From assembly GCF_009695905.1 (NCBI RefSeq), contig NZ_VUNA01000010.1, positions 1-64,000 on the forward strand: DNA of 64,000 nt, written 5' to 3'. This document shows positions 25,823 to 35,114 of this stretch, piece by piece (the stretch's first letter is position 1; every line of letters begins with the position of its first letter). The notes beneath the pieces are model-generated. The model made no database searches. It was not told where the DNA came from and was given only the letters and a program-made list of their open reading frames with translations. A program made the position numbers and the translations under genes. The DNA comes from Mogibacterium kristiansenii (GTDB lineage Bacteria; Bacillota; Clostridia; Peptostreptococcales; Anaerovoracaceae).

Positions 25823-26359
25823 ATGAGAATTAATGCGGGAGATTATAAATTTCGAAAAATTGAGCTTCCGGCGGATATCCGGCCGACCACCGAGAAGGTT
25901 CGGGAGGCCATCTGCAGCATGGTGATGCCGTCAATTCCGGAGGCCAACGTTCTGGATCTGTTTGCCGGATCCGGGGTGCTGGGATTGGAACTGCTTTCCC
26001 GTGGGGCGGGTCATTGTCGGTTCAATGACTGTTCCAGAAAGCATGTTGCTATCGTTCAGGAAAACATCGACCACTGCAAGGCGAATGACAAGGCCACCGT
26101 ATCCACGATGGATTTCCGAAAGTGCCTGGATTCTCTGCAGAAAAAAATGGATTTGATTATCCTGGATCCGCCGTACCGGGCCGGCTATTACGAAGAAGCA
26201 ATCGAGAAAATAATGGAGAACGACCTCCTTGCGGAGGGAGGCTTAATTGTTGCAGAACATCTGTACGAAGAAACTCTTCCGGAGGAAATTGCCGGCCTGA
26301 AAAAGATGAAAGAGAAGAAGTACGGAACCATTGGAGTGGATATCTACACAAGAGCCTAA
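25823..26359 (+). CDS. rsmD: 16S rRNA (guanine966-N2)-methyltransferase
   Basis: A 178-residue class I SAM-dependent methyltransferase. It has the family N-terminus (RINAGDYKFRKI ... RPTTEKVREAI), a SAM-binding LDLFAGSGVLGLE motif and the N-methyltransferase catalytic LDPPYRAGYY. RsmD modifies G966 of 16S rRNA in the 30S subunit. ATG 25823 follows AAGGAGCG. It is followed by coaD, a pairing seen across Firmicutes. Confidence 0.95.
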   Translation: MRINAGDYKFRKIELPADIRPTTEKVREAICSMVMPSIPEANVLDLFAGSGVLGLELLSRGAGHCRFNDCSRKHVAIVQENIDHCKANDKATVSTMDFRKCLDSLQKKMDLIILDPPYRAGYYEEAIEKIMENDLLAEGGLIVAEHLYEETLPEEIAGLKKMKEKKYGTIGVDIYTRA

Positions 26360-26416
26360 AATGGTTGCATAGCTTGTTGTATTTTGATAGAATTAACTGA
26401 AGAGGTAGGTGAAAAT

Positions 26417-26938
26417 ATGAAACGTACCGCATTGTATGCCGGTTCTTTCGATCCAATCACAAACGGTCATCTGGATATCGTGGAACGGGCGGCACATATG
26501 TTCGATTCGATTACAGTGGGAGTTCTGGTGAACAACTCAAAGAAACCGATTCTGACACTGGAAGAACGAATTCAGGTAGTGAGGGAGGCGACGACCCATC
26601 TCGACAATGTGGAAGTGGAAAGTTTCGGCGGCCTTTTAGCGGATTATGTAAACCGGAAGCAGTTCAGTGCAGTGATTCGAGGTCTTCGCGCGACAACGGA
26701 TTTCGAATATGAGATTCAGATGGCGCAGATGAACGATCGATTGTACACCGGAAATACGGAAACCATTTTTTTAATGACGAATCCGAAATATTCTTTTATC
26801 AGTTCTTCATTAATAAAGGAAGTGGCGTCTTTGGGAGGCGATGTATCCGGCCTTTTGCCGGAGTGTGCGCTGCAAGCGATTCAGCGGAAATTTGTAGAGC
26901 GAACAGAAGACGGACATAATTCGAATTTATATGTATAA
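26417..26938 (+). CDS. coaD: pantetheine-phosphate adenylyltransferase
   Basis: A 173-residue nucleotidyltransferase of the fourth step of coenzyme A synthesis, joining ATP and 4'-phosphopantetheine to dephospho-CoA. The N-terminus YAGSFDPITNGHLD carries the nucleotide-binding (T/H)xGH-type motif, and SFISSSLIKEVASLGGDVS carries the ISSS motif. The length is typical. ATG 26417 follows AGGTAGGTG; the in-frame codon at 26384 has no site. It sits between rsmD and a coiled-coil gene. Confidence 0.96.
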   Translation: MKRTALYAGSFDPITNGHLDIVERAAHMFDSITVGVLVNNSKKPILTLEERIQVVREATTHLDNVEVESFGGLLADYVNRKQFSAVIRGLRATTDFEYEIQMAQMNDRLYTGNTETIFLMTNPKYSFISSSLIKEVASLGGDVSGLLPECALQAIQRKFVERTEDGHNSNLYV

Positions 26939-26955
26939 ATGGGAGGATTAATGCT

Positions 26956-27540
26956 ATGAGTGATGCATCCATTAAAGTAATGCAGCTGCTGGATGAATTG
27001 GAAGATATCCTGGAGACTGCCTCGAAGGTTCCTTTCTCGGACAAGGCCATTGTGGATAGCGAGGAGATTTCGCAGATTATCAGCGACATTCGACTCAGCA
27101 TGCCGAAGGATATTCAGCAGGCACAGTGGGTGAAGGATGAACAGGATCGAATCATCAACGAAGCAAAAGCAGAGTACGACAAGGTAATCGTTGCAGCGAA
27201 GAAGCAGGCAGAATATCTTGTGGAGACGGATGTAATCAAGAGAGAAGCAGAGAAACGTGCCGGTGCGGTAATCGCAGAGGCGGAGAGCCACGGACGGTAC
27301 ATGAAGCTGCGTTCTTACGAATACATCGACAAGATGTTGTACGATATGCAGAATGAAATCGCAAAGCTGGCGACCGATTACATTCAGCCGATGAACGATC
27401 ACTTCACGGAGATGCTGAATGGAATCAACACCCAGGTGAACAGCAACCGTCAGGAAATGCGGGATATGGCAGAGCGCATTCAGAGCCGGGAAGCGGCTTC
27501 TGATGACCGCTATGCATCCTACGGAGAAGATGAAGAGTAA
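26956..27540 (+). CDS. coiled-coil protein of unknown function (ATPase-stalk-like)
   Basis: A 194-residue hydrophilic protein. Residues about 50-130 are strongly helical and rich in Ala, Glu and Lys (EAKAEYDKVIVAAKKQAEYLV ... KREAEKRAGAVIAEAE), resembling DivIVA-like or ATPase stalk coiled coils, which explains why relatives are often named ATPase without catalytic motifs; none are seen here. GGGAGG lies upstream of ATG 26956. The 3' end overlaps tmcAL by 11 bases, so the two are translationally coupled. Function unknown; a scaffolding role is possible. Confidence 0.8.
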   Translation: MSDASIKVMQLLDELEDILETASKVPFSDKAIVDSEEISQIISDIRLSMPKDIQQAQWVKDEQDRIINEAKAEYDKVIVAAKKQAEYLVETDVIKREAEKRAGAVIAEAESHGRYMKLRSYEYIDKMLYDMQNEIAKLATDYIQPMNDHFTEMLNGINTQVNSNRQEMRDMAERIQSREAASDDRYASYGEDEE

Positions 27541-28693
27541 CATCGTTGGAATTGTTGCGGAATTCAACCCTATGCACTTCGGCCATCGCTATCTGATTGA
27601 AGAGGCGAAGCGCCGGACGGGGGCGAGTGCCGTGGTATGTGCCTTGAGCGGTAATTTCGTACAGCGAGGCGCACCGGCTGTTTTGGATAAATGGCAGCGA
27701 ACGGAGATTGCCTTGCAAAACCACGTCGATTTGGTGCTGGAGATTCCGACGGTACACTGCCTCGGAAATGCCGCGATATATGCGGCTTCTGGAGTTCAGT
27801 TGCTGGAGGCTTTCGGTGGAGTTACCCACATTGCGTTCGGAAGCGAATCCGGTGATTTGGAAGGATTGCGGAAGGTTTCTGACTATATGCGGGAACATGA
27901 GTCCGAAATTCGCCGGAAGATTGCTTTGCGCCGAAAGTCGGGGGAGAGCTACCCCATTGCTCGGGAGAATGTACTGAGAGAATCCGACATGAAGGAAGTC
28001 TCTATGTATCAGGCATCTAACGATATTTTGGCTTTGGAATACCTGAAGAATATCCGGGCTATGAAACCGGTTGCCGTGCAGCGACAGGGAGCCGGATATC
28101 ACGAGACGGATTCGCCGAAAAAAGAATTCTGGAGCAGTACCGGAATCCGAAAGGCGATTTCGGAAAATCGACTGCCGGAGGATCGGGTACCCTGGTCTTC
28201 CGAGAAACTGGATTTCCATATTTCGGAAGAGAAATGGTTTCAAGGAATTAGATATGCGATTCTCATGAAAACACCGGAGGAACTGGACTCTGCTCCGGGT
28301 GGAGGAGAAGGTCTGGGAAACCGCTTGAAGGAGGCAGCTCGAAAGGCGCAGTCCTTGGATGAACTGATTCTGAATACGAAATCCAAGCGATATACCTATA
28401 CCAGAATTTCCAGGTGGCTGTATCAGATTCTTCTGGGGATTACCGTTGAACTGCAGAATCGGTCGCCGGAATACCTGCGGGTACTGGGTTTCAGCGAGAG
28501 AGGTCGGGAAATTCTTCGGGAAACCAAGAGAAACGAATGGAATCGACTGCCTTTTGTGGATAATATCAACAAATGCGGGTTGGATTCCCGGATGCTTCAG
28601 ATGGATGTACTGGCTTCGGATGTGTATAATCTGATGACCGGTCAATCGGTTTGGGACGGTTCCGACAACTGCCGAAGGGTAGTTATAAAATAA
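27530..28693 (+). CDS. tmcAL: tRNA(Met) cytidine acetate ligase (YlbM/TmcAL)
   Basis: A 387-residue nucleotidyltransferase-fold enzyme that in Bacillus makes N4-acetylcytidine at the wobble base of elongator tRNA-Met from acetate and ATP. The N-terminus reads GIVAEFNPMHFGHRYLIEEA, with the HxGH-class FGHRY motif, followed by SGNFVQRG and a downstream GSESGD block typical of YlbM. ATG 27530 has GGAG 5 bases upstream, inside the end of the preceding gene; a start at 27503 is less likely. The length matches the family (about 400). Confidence 0.92.
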   Translation: MKSNIVGIVAEFNPMHFGHRYLIEEAKRRTGASAVVCALSGNFVQRGAPAVLDKWQRTEIALQNHVDLVLEIPTVHCLGNAAIYAASGVQLLEAFGGVTHIAFGSESGDLEGLRKVSDYMREHESEIRRKIALRRKSGESYPIARENVLRESDMKEVSMYQASNDILALEYLKNIRAMKPVAVQRQGAGYHETDSPKKEFWSSTGIRKAISENRLPEDRVPWSSEKLDFHISEEKWFQGIRYAILMKTPEELDSAPGGGEGLGNRLKEAARKAQSLDELILNTKSKRYTYTRISRWLYQILLGITVELQNRSPEYLRVLGFSERGREILRETKRNEWNRLPFVDNINKCGLDSRMLQMDVLASDVYNLMTGQSVWDGSDNCRRVVIK

Positions 28694-28705
28694 TTTAGAA
28701 AAGAC

Positions 28706-28734
28706 TTGACAATATACATGTGCAAAGCTATAAT
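28706..28734 (+). promoter_or_regulatory. promoter of rpmF
   Basis: Perfect consensus: TTGACA (28706-28711), 17 bases, TATAAT (28729-28734). Confidence 0.9.
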
Positions 28735-28792
28735 TAATTGTTGTAACGCGTAAATAAACAAAATCAGATAGAGTTATAAGGAGGTGTCGACA

Positions 28793-28972
28793 GTGGCAGT
28801 ACCTAAGAGGAAAACATCAAAAGCAAAGACTGGAAGCAGAAAGTCTGCGAATATGAAGATGGGCGCTCCTGGACTTTCAATTTGTCCTCAGTGTCATGAG
28901 CCTAAGCTTCCGCACAGAGTTTGTCCAAACTGTGGTTACTACGACGGAAAAGACGTTGTAAACGAAAACTAA
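28793..28972 (+). CDS. rpmF: 50S ribosomal protein bL32
   Basis: A 59-residue ribosomal protein starting at GTG 28793, read as [10 protein letters not shown], the universal family start. AAGGAGG at 28778-28784 fixes this choice: the in-frame GTG at 28784 overlaps the ribosome-binding site. Two CxxC pairs (CPQCHEP and CPNCGYY) form the zinc-binding version. Often rpmF follows a DUF177 gene; here tmcAL precedes it and no DUF177 gene is present. Confidence 0.96.
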   Translation: MAVPKRKTSKAKTGSRKSANMKMGAPGLSICPQCHEPKLPHRVCPNCGYYDGKDVVNEN

Positions 28973-28987
28973 TTGATGTTTGATTGT

Positions 28988-29022
28988 GAGTGATTCAAGC
29001 ATAGCTTGAATCACTTTTTTTA
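28988..29022 (+). terminator. terminator of rpmF
   Basis: AGTGATTCAAGC pairs with GCTTGAATCACT around a short AT-rich loop, followed by TTTTTT. Confidence 0.92.
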
Positions 29023-29039
29023 TGCAAAGTATACGGATT

Positions 29040-29068
29040 TTGCAATCCAATTGAATATGGAGTATAAT
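29040..29068 (+). promoter_or_regulatory. probable promoter of ftsK
   Basis: TTGCAA (29040-29045), 17 bases, TATAAT (29063-29068); the start codon is about 50 bases downstream. Confidence 0.65.
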
Positions 29069-29118
29069 AATACGATATTTAGGTTTAGCTTATTTTGAGT
29101 GATATACAGGGAGGGACG

Positions 29119-31854
29119 ATGGCAGTCGGTTCTGGAAAGAAGAAAAAACAGACGAAAAAAACTGCAGCAAAAACAAAAGAAACTGCATCCTCTCCGCATC
29201 TAAAGGAATGGCAGGAGCAGATTCGAGAGCTTCAGGAGCAGCGGAAACGGGATTACCGCATTCTGGATAAGATTTGGGGTATCATATTTTTGGCCGTAGG
29301 AATTTTTCTGGTGATTACGACGCAGCTGAACACCACCGGCACCTTTGGAAATGCGATTCACAGTCTCGCGTTTGGACTTTTTGGGCTGATGGCGTATGCT
29401 TTGCCGTATTATTTTATTGCGCTGGCTCTCTGCCTGTTCCTTCGAAAAATGCAGCACATCAATGGAAGGACGACATTTTTCTCCTTCCTGATTTTTGTCG
29501 TGCTGTGTATTCTGAATTCCTATCGTTACTTGGATGAGACGAACATACAGCTGTCCATCTCCGCAATCGGTGATTTTTTCGACGGTGGAATTCAGCTTCG
29601 GAACGGCGGCGTTTTCGGCATGTGGCTGGGAGGATTGATTATCAAGCTGCTGGGAAAACCGGGCTTGATTATTTTTGCGGTGGCGGTGATTGCCATCTCC
29701 GTTCTCTTGGTTGCGGATACGCCGATTTCCAAGTATCTAGGCAAGAAACGAGAGCAACGGGAAGAAAAGACTATTCTTCGGGAAATGCTGACCGAGAAGA
29801 GAGAGGCGCAGGCGAAGACCATGCCGGAAGAGAGCGGCGTCCCGATTATCACCCCATCTCATTCGGTGCCGCAGGTAAAGAACCCGCTGGCATTTCCGAT
29901 GGAGGAAGGGGCTCGGCAAAACTTCATGCAGAACCTAGAGGGAGCGGATTTCGGCGAGTCGATTGTAACGCCGAAAAAGGAAGATCCGACGATTTCGGAG
30001 ATACCGGCAGAACTGCCGGAGGAACCGAAAACAGAATCACTGCAGTACGGACTGGACGGAGGCGATTCTTCGTATGGCAATACCGGTTTTGGGCTGGACG
30101 GCGGAAATGCTTCCGGCGCAGGTCTTGGACTGGGACTCTCGGGAGGCTTTGCATCGCCGGAAAACGCGGCTACGGCGCCGAATCCTTTTATGGATGATTT
30201 TATGAGTGTGGATTCGGCAACGACGGAGTCGATGGGGCTGAATGCGGAACCGGAAAAAGTGTCGGCATTGTCGACACCCGCGGCTACGGAAAATATCAAA
30301 GAAATCCGGAAGGAGAATACTCCGACGGCACTGGAAAATACGGAGATGGCGCTTCAGGCGGAGGAGAATTTGGCCAAGAAGATTCCGGCCACATCCTATG
30401 TGTTCCCGCCTGTGGATTTGATGAAGAAGCCGAGGGCAAAGCAGATGCAGATGAATGAACATCAGCTTCAGCAGAAGGCGGCTTTGCTGGAGAATACATT
30501 GCAGAATTTCCATGTGGATGCGAGGGTGCTGAATGTCACCCAGGGATCGTCGGTAACGCGGTACGAAGTGCAGCCGGCGGTGGGTGTAAAGGTCAGCAGC
30601 ATTACGAAGCTGGCAGATGATATCGCCTTGAACCTTCGGGCGAAGAGCATCCGAATCGAGGCCCCGATTCCGGGAAAAGCGGCCGTGGGAATTGAAGTGG
30701 AGAACGAGAAACCGGATATGGTTTCCATTCGGGAACTGATTGATTCCAAGGAATTTCGGAACGCTGCATCGAAGATTAGCTTTGCGGTGGGAAAGGACAT
30801 TTCCGGACGCAATGTAATTGCGAACCTGAAAGAGATGCCGCATCTTCTGATTGCGGGAGCGACCGGATCGGGAAAGAGCGTATGCATCAATACGATTATC
30901 ACCAGCTTGCTGTATAAGGCTTTGCCGGATGAGGTGAAGCTGATTCTGATTGATCCGAAAGTGGTGGAGCTGGGAAATTATAACGGAATACCCCATCTGC
31001 TGGTTCCGGTGGTGACAGATCCGAAGAAAGCGGCGGCTGCGCTGAACTGGGCGGTAAACGAGATGACTCAGCGGTACAAGTTCTTTGCCGAAGAAAGCGT
31101 AAAGGATTTGGATTCCTACAACGAATTGATGAGAGCCAATCAGGAGCCGGATAAGGTATTGCCGAAAATCGTCATTATTATCGACGAGCTGGCGGATCTG
31201 ATGATGGTGGCACCGTCTCAGGTGGAAGAATCCATTTGCCGATTGGCACAGCTGGCCCGGGCAGCCGGAATGCACTTGATTGTGGCAACCCAGCGACCGT
31301 CGGTAGATGTGGTGACCGGTTTGATTAAGGCCAACATCCCGTCTCGGATTGCGTTCAGCGTGTCTTCTCAGGTGGACTCTAGAACCATTCTGGACGTGGG
31401 AGGCGCCGAGAAGCTTTTGGGCAAGGGCGATATGCTCTATTCCCCGGTGGGCGAGAATAAGCCCCTCCGAATTCAGGGGCCGTATATCTCTGATTCGGAG
31501 ACCGCGCGAATCATTGATTTTGTGAAAAAGCAGGGGGAGAACGGTTACGATGAGTCGGTGATTCAAACCATTGAAACACCGGAAAAATCCCAGTACGGAG
31601 AGGTTTCCGATGAATTGACAGAGGATGCCATTGCGTTTATCCTGAAACAGAAAAAGGCTTCAGTGTCCATGCTGCAGCGACGGTTCCGTATCGGATATAA
31701 CCGTGCAGCCAGCATCATTGATGAAATCGAAGCCCGAGGGATTATCAGCCCGGCGGACGGCAGCAAGCCGCGCCAGGTGCTCTATACAGAGGAAGAATAT
31801 TACGACGCGATTGATTCGCAGAATAACGGAGCAGAGGAAACGACACATGAGTAA
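29119..31854 (+). CDS. ftsK: DNA translocase FtsK/SpoIIIE
   Basis: A 911-residue septal DNA pump. About four transmembrane helices lie in the first about 200 residues. A linker of roughly 200 residues, rich in Gly, Ser, Glu and Pro, contains short glycine repeats (GLDGGDSSYGNTGFGLDGG). The motor has Walker A GATGSGKSV and Walker B VIIIDELADLMM, plus ATQRPSVDVVTG, and the C-terminus is a winged-helix gamma domain (KKASVSMLQRRFRIGYNRA). ATG 29119 follows GGGAGGG; a TTG 24 bases upstream is in frame but has no site. The stop overlaps rimO by 8 bases. Confidence 0.95.
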   Translation: MAVGSGKKKKQTKKTAAKTKETASSPHLKEWQEQIRELQEQRKRDYRILDKIWGIIFLAVGIFLVITTQLNTTGTFGNAIHSLAFGLFGLMAYALPYYFIALALCLFLRKMQHINGRTTFFSFLIFVVLCILNSYRYLDETNIQLSISAIGDFFDGGIQLRNGGVFGMWLGGLIIKLLGKPGLIIFAVAVIAISVLLVADTPISKYLGKKREQREEKTILREMLTEKREAQAKTMPEESGVPIITPSHSVPQVKNPLAFPMEEGARQNFMQNLEGADFGESIVTPKKEDPTISEIPAELPEEPKTESLQYGLDGGDSSYGNTGFGLDGGNASGAGLGLGLSGGFASPENAATAPNPFMDDFMSVDSATTESMGLNAEPEKVSALSTPAATENIKEIRKENTPTALENTEMALQAEENLAKKIPATSYVFPPVDLMKKPRAKQMQMNEHQLQQKAALLENTLQNFHVDARVLNVTQGSSVTRYEVQPAVGVKVSSITKLADDIALNLRAKSIRIEAPIPGKAAVGIEVENEKPDMVSIRELIDSKEFRNAASKISFAVGKDISGRNVIANLKEMPHLLIAGATGSGKSVCINTIITSLLYKALPDEVKLILIDPKVVELGNYNGIPHLLVPVVTDPKKAAAALNWAVNEMTQRYKFFAEESVKDLDSYNELMRANQEPDKVLPKIVIIIDELADLMMVAPSQVEESICRLAQLARAAGMHLIVATQRPSVDVVTGLIKANIPSRIAFSVSSQVDSRTILDVGGAEKLLGKGDMLYSPVGENKPLRIQGPYISDSETARIIDFVKKQGENGYDESVIQTIETPEKSQYGEVSDELTEDAIAFILKQKKASVSMLQRRFRIGYNRAASIIDEIEARGIISPADGSKPRQVLYTEEEYYDAIDSQNNGAEETTHE

Positions 31855-33181
31855 AAAAATTTTTATTGACACCTTGGGATGTGCGAAGAATGAGTACGAT
31901 TCCCAGAATTTAGCGGCACAACTGCTGGAACGGGGATGCGGCTTGGCGGATTCGCCGGAAGAAGCGGACATCCTGATTGTAAACACCTGCGGTTTTATTG
32001 AGGCCGCAAAGGTGGAATCCATCGAACATATTTTTAGCATGGCGGCACTGAAAGGGGAGAGCAAGAAACTGGTGGTTACCGGCTGCCTTTCCGAACGCTA
32101 CCACGAAGATTTGTCCAAGGAGATTCCGGAGGTGGATCTGTTCACCGGCGTAAACGATTACGACGACCTGCCGGGATTGCTGCTGGCGGAGAGCACCGGC
32201 GACAAAGTGCAGGGGGAAGTGGAAGATGTGCTTCCGTATCGGAAACGCGTTTTTCCGGAGGGAACCTACACTGCCAGCCTGAAGATTGCCGAAGGGTGCA
32301 ACAACACCTGTGCGTTCTGTGCGATTCCGAAGATTCGCGGACCGTATCGCAGCAAGCGCATCGAGGACTGCGTGCGCGAAGCGGAGGATATGGCGGCGGC
32401 AGGCGTTCGGGAATTGGTTGTGATTGCTCAGGACACCTCGTATTACGGGAAAGACCTGTACGGCAAGGCGATGCTCCCGGAACTGCTGCACGAATTGTGT
32501 AAGGTGGACGGAATTCGGTGGATTCGTCTGATGTACGTGTACGATGACGGAATTACCGATGAGCTGATTGAAACCATGAAGCAGGAGGATAAAATCTGCA
32601 ACTACATCGATATTCCGATTCAGCACGTGGCGGATCCGGTGCTGAAGGGCATGCGCCGAAAATCCACCGGGGATTCGATTCGGAAGACGATTGCGAAGCT
32701 GAGAAAAGAAATTCCGGATATCCATATTCGAACCACAATTCTCGTGGGATTCCCGGGAGAGACGGAAGAAGATTTCAACGAGCTCCTGGATTTTGTAGAA
32801 GAAACACGGATTCCTCGGTTGGGCGCATTTGCTTTTTCCGATGAAGAAGGAACCCTGTCCTATCGGATGGCGGGAAAGCTGGATGAAGAGACGAAAAATG
32901 AACGTGTAGAGGTGCTGATGCGCCTTCAGTCGGGAATCAGCGATTCTCTGAATGAAGAGAAAATCGGAAAGACCTACGAGGTGATGGTGGATGAGGCCGT
33001 GGATGAAGAGGCTTGCCGGTACCTGGGTCGAACTCGGTACGATGCGCCGGAAATCGATGATGCGGTGGAATTCACCGGAACGACATCCCATCAGCCGGGA
33101 GATATTGTGTTCGTTAATGTAACAGACAGTTCAGAATATGATTTGTATGGTGAGGAGGTTTCACATGAATTTACCAAATAA
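31847..33181 (+). CDS. rimO: ribosomal protein uS12 methylthiotransferase RimO
   Basis: A 444-residue radical SAM methylthiotransferase that modifies an aspartate of uS12. The N-terminal domain has the three auxiliary-cluster cysteines in TLGCAKNEYDSQ, NTCGFI and TGCLSERY. The radical SAM motif is CNNTCAFC, and a TRAM domain closes the protein. The LGCAKNxxDS signature separates RimO from MiaB. ATG 31847 lies within the last codons of ftsK with GAGGA upstream. The 3' end overlaps pgsA by 17 bases, so ftsK, rimO and pgsA are probably one coupled unit. Confidence 0.95.
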   Translation: MSKKIFIDTLGCAKNEYDSQNLAAQLLERGCGLADSPEEADILIVNTCGFIEAAKVESIEHIFSMAALKGESKKLVVTGCLSERYHEDLSKEIPEVDLFTGVNDYDDLPGLLLAESTGDKVQGEVEDVLPYRKRVFPEGTYTASLKIAEGCNNTCAFCAIPKIRGPYRSKRIEDCVREAEDMAAAGVRELVVIAQDTSYYGKDLYGKAMLPELLHELCKVDGIRWIRLMYVYDDGITDELIETMKQEDKICNYIDIPIQHVADPVLKGMRRKSTGDSIRKTIAKLRKEIPDIHIRTTILVGFPGETEEDFNELLDFVEETRIPRLGAFAFSDEEGTLSYRMAGKLDEETKNERVEVLMRLQSGISDSLNEEKIGKTYEVMVDEAVDEEACRYLGRTRYDAPEIDDAVEFTGTTSHQPGDIVFVNVTDSSEYDLYGEEVSHEFTK

Positions 33182-33689
33182 GTTGACCGTTCTTCGAATT
33201 ATCATGGTGCCGTTTTTCATTGCAGCCTATATGGAAAAATGGTTCTTTGTGGCATTTGCGTTGTTTATCGTCGCGTCGCTGACGGATATGCTGGATGGAA
33301 AAATTGCCCGAGCACGCAACCTGGTGACCAACTTCGGAAAGATTATGGATCCGTTGGCGGACAAAATCCTGGTGTATTCCGCATTGTGTCTGTTTGTGGA
33401 AAACGGGACCATTCCGGGCTGGACGCTGATTATTATTCTGGCGCGGGAATTTGTTGTTTCCGGAATGCGCACCGTGGCGGCATCCGAGGGAATCGTTATT
33501 GCTGCGGCCATGAGCGGTAAAATCAAGACCGTTTTGCAGATGGTTGCCGTAATCATCCTGATTATTGCGGTAGGTCCGGTTCCGCAGCTGAAGACCATTG
33601 GCATGCTGGTGTTCTGGGCATCCCTGGTAATGACCGTATATTCTGGAACGGAATATGTGCTGAAGAACAAGAGCGTATTTTCAATGTAG
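33165..33689 (+). CDS. pgsA: CDP-diacylglycerol-glycerol-3-phosphate 3-phosphatidyltransferase
   Basis: A 174-residue integral membrane enzyme that makes phosphatidylglycerol phosphate. The CDP-alcohol phosphatidyltransferase signature DGxxAR-x8-GxxxDxxxD is intact (DGKIARARNLVTNFGKIMDPLADK). Several hydrophobic helices follow. ATG 33165 has GAGGAGGTT 5-6 bases upstream, inside the end of rimO. Confidence 0.93.
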   Translation: MNLPNKLTVLRIIMVPFFIAAYMEKWFFVAFALFIVASLTDMLDGKIARARNLVTNFGKIMDPLADKILVYSALCLFVENGTIPGWTLIIILAREFVVSGMRTVAASEGIVIAAAMSGKIKTVLQMVAVIILIIAVGPVPQLKTIGMLVFWASLVMTVYSGTEYVLKNKSVFSM

Positions 33690-33701
33690 GAGCGAAGGAG
33701 A

Positions 33702-34940
33702 ATGAACACATCGATTATCGCTGTCGGAACGGAGTTGCTGTTCGGACAGACTGTTAATACAAACGCGGCCTATTTGTCGGAGAATCTAAATCATCTGGGC
33801 TTCAATGTAATGTATCATTTTGTGGTAGGCGATAACGACGGCAGATTGGAGCATACGCTGAAGCGGGCACTGACGGATACGGATCTGGTAATTGTTACCG
33901 GTGGCCTGGGTCCCACCCAGGATGATATGACGAAGGAAACGGTTGCGAGGGTGATGGATGCGCCGCTGTACTTGAATGAGGAGTGCCTGGCGGAGGTAAA
34001 GAGATATTTTTCGATTCGAAATCGGGAAATGGCGCCCAACAATGTTCAGCAGGCGTACATACCGGAGAATGCAGTGATATTCCGAAATGAAGCCGGTACG
34101 GCTCCGGCCTTTGCTGTGAATAAAGGGGATAAATGGGTCATCTGTTATCCGGGACCGCCTCGGGAACTGAAGTGGATCTTTGAAGACAGCGGAAAGGATT
34201 TCCTGCGTAAGTTCAAGGAGAAGCAAATTTATTACCGGGTCATTCGAACCATCGGAATTGGAGAATCGGATCTGGAGACGCTCCTGATGCCACTGATTGA
34301 CAATCAGACGGATCCAACCATCGCCACCTATGCGAAGGAAGGGGAATGCACCATCCGTGTAGCCTCTCAGCGAGATACCATGGAAGAGGCGCAGGCGGCG
34401 GTAGAAAATATGATTTCCCGGATGAATAATCTGATTGGATCGTATATCTACAGTTACGATGATGAGGAATTGAAATCGGTCGTAGTGCATAAGCTGCAGA
34501 GGCAGGGACTGACCATTTCTTCCGCGGAATCCTGTACTGGTGGTGCATTTGCCGCATCCATTACGGATGTTCCGGGTGCATCCAAGGTCCTGAGCCGAGG
34601 CTATATCACCTACGATGAGGAAGCGAAAATTTCCATGCTGGGTGTGGATCCGACAGTAATCGATCAATACACGGTGGTAAGCTCGGAGGTGGCCATTGAA
34701 ATGGCCAAGGGTGCCCGCCTGGAAGCAGGGAGCGATATCGCCGTATCCATCACCGGATATGCCGGCCCGGAAGCGGACGAAGGTCGGGAGGCCGGAAATG
34801 CGTATATCGGCTATGCTTATGACGATACCGTCGGTGCGGTGGAACTGTTCACCAAAAGAAATGACCGGGCATGGAATCGAAACTATTTTCGACTGATGAT
34901 GCTGAAAGTCGTGAACGAAATATTGGATGAAATAAAATAG
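33702..34940 (+). CDS. cinA: CinA-like competence/damage-inducible protein (NMN amidase domain)
   Basis: A 412-residue two-domain protein. The N-terminal MoaB/MogA-like part starts SIIAVGTELLFGQTVNTNAAYL and contains VTGGLGPTQDDMTKE. The C-terminal PncC-like nicotinamide-nucleotide amidase domain has SAESCTGGAFAASITDVPG and VSITGYAGP. The order pgsA-cinA-recA is common in Firmicutes and links it historically to competence and DNA damage. It starts 12 bases after pgsA, with GGAGCGAAGGAG upstream. Confidence 0.94.
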   Translation: MNTSIIAVGTELLFGQTVNTNAAYLSENLNHLGFNVMYHFVVGDNDGRLEHTLKRALTDTDLVIVTGGLGPTQDDMTKETVARVMDAPLYLNEECLAEVKRYFSIRNREMAPNNVQQAYIPENAVIFRNEAGTAPAFAVNKGDKWVICYPGPPRELKWIFEDSGKDFLRKFKEKQIYYRVIRTIGIGESDLETLLMPLIDNQTDPTIATYAKEGECTIRVASQRDTMEEAQAAVENMISRMNNLIGSYIYSYDDEELKSVVVHKLQRQGLTISSAESCTGGAFAASITDVPGASKVLSRGYITYDEEAKISMLGVDPTVIDQYTVVSSEVAIEMAKGARLEAGSDIAVSITGYAGPEADEGREAGNAYIGYAYDDTVGAVELFTKRNDRAWNRNYFRLMMLKVVNEILDEIK

Positions 34941-34966
34941 TACTTTTTCTTCGGAAAAAAGTACCC
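34938..34966 (+). terminator. weak hairpin after cinA
   Basis: GTACTTTTT-C pairs with AAAAAGTAC around a TTCGG-type loop. The tail after the stem is not T-rich, so termination may be partial. Confidence 0.4.
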
Positions 34967-35052
34967 AATGCCTCGTTTCTTAAACCCGGCAGAATTGACC
35001 CCATAAAGTGCAGGAGGGTATAATGGTATCATAAAAGGAAGCCCGTAAGAGG

Positions 35053-35081
35053 TTGACAGAAACCGGAGAAACAGGTATTAT
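35053..35081 (+). promoter_or_regulatory. promoter of recA
   Basis: TTGACA (35053-35058), 17 bases, TATTAT (35076-35081), immediately before the SOS box. Confidence 0.8.
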
Positions 35082-35087
35082 AAACGA

Positions 35088-35099
35088 GAACAAATGTTC
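35088..35099. promoter_or_regulatory. LexA (SOS) operator of recA
   Basis: GAACAAATGTTC is a perfect GAAC-N4-GTTC palindrome, extended as CGAGAAC...GTTCG, matching the Gram-positive LexA/DinR box. It lies 6 bases after the -10, over the expected transcription start, so LexA would block initiation until DNA damage. Confidence 0.85.
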
Positions 35100-35114
35100 G
35101 ATACAGGAGGAAAC

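Noticed and set aside
30037-31566. 509-codon open frame on the minus strand opposite ftsK
   Set aside because: It is a shadow of ftsK: no ribosome-binding site, no recognisable domain, odd composition (many His, Arg, Gln), while the plus-strand frame has full FtsK motifs.
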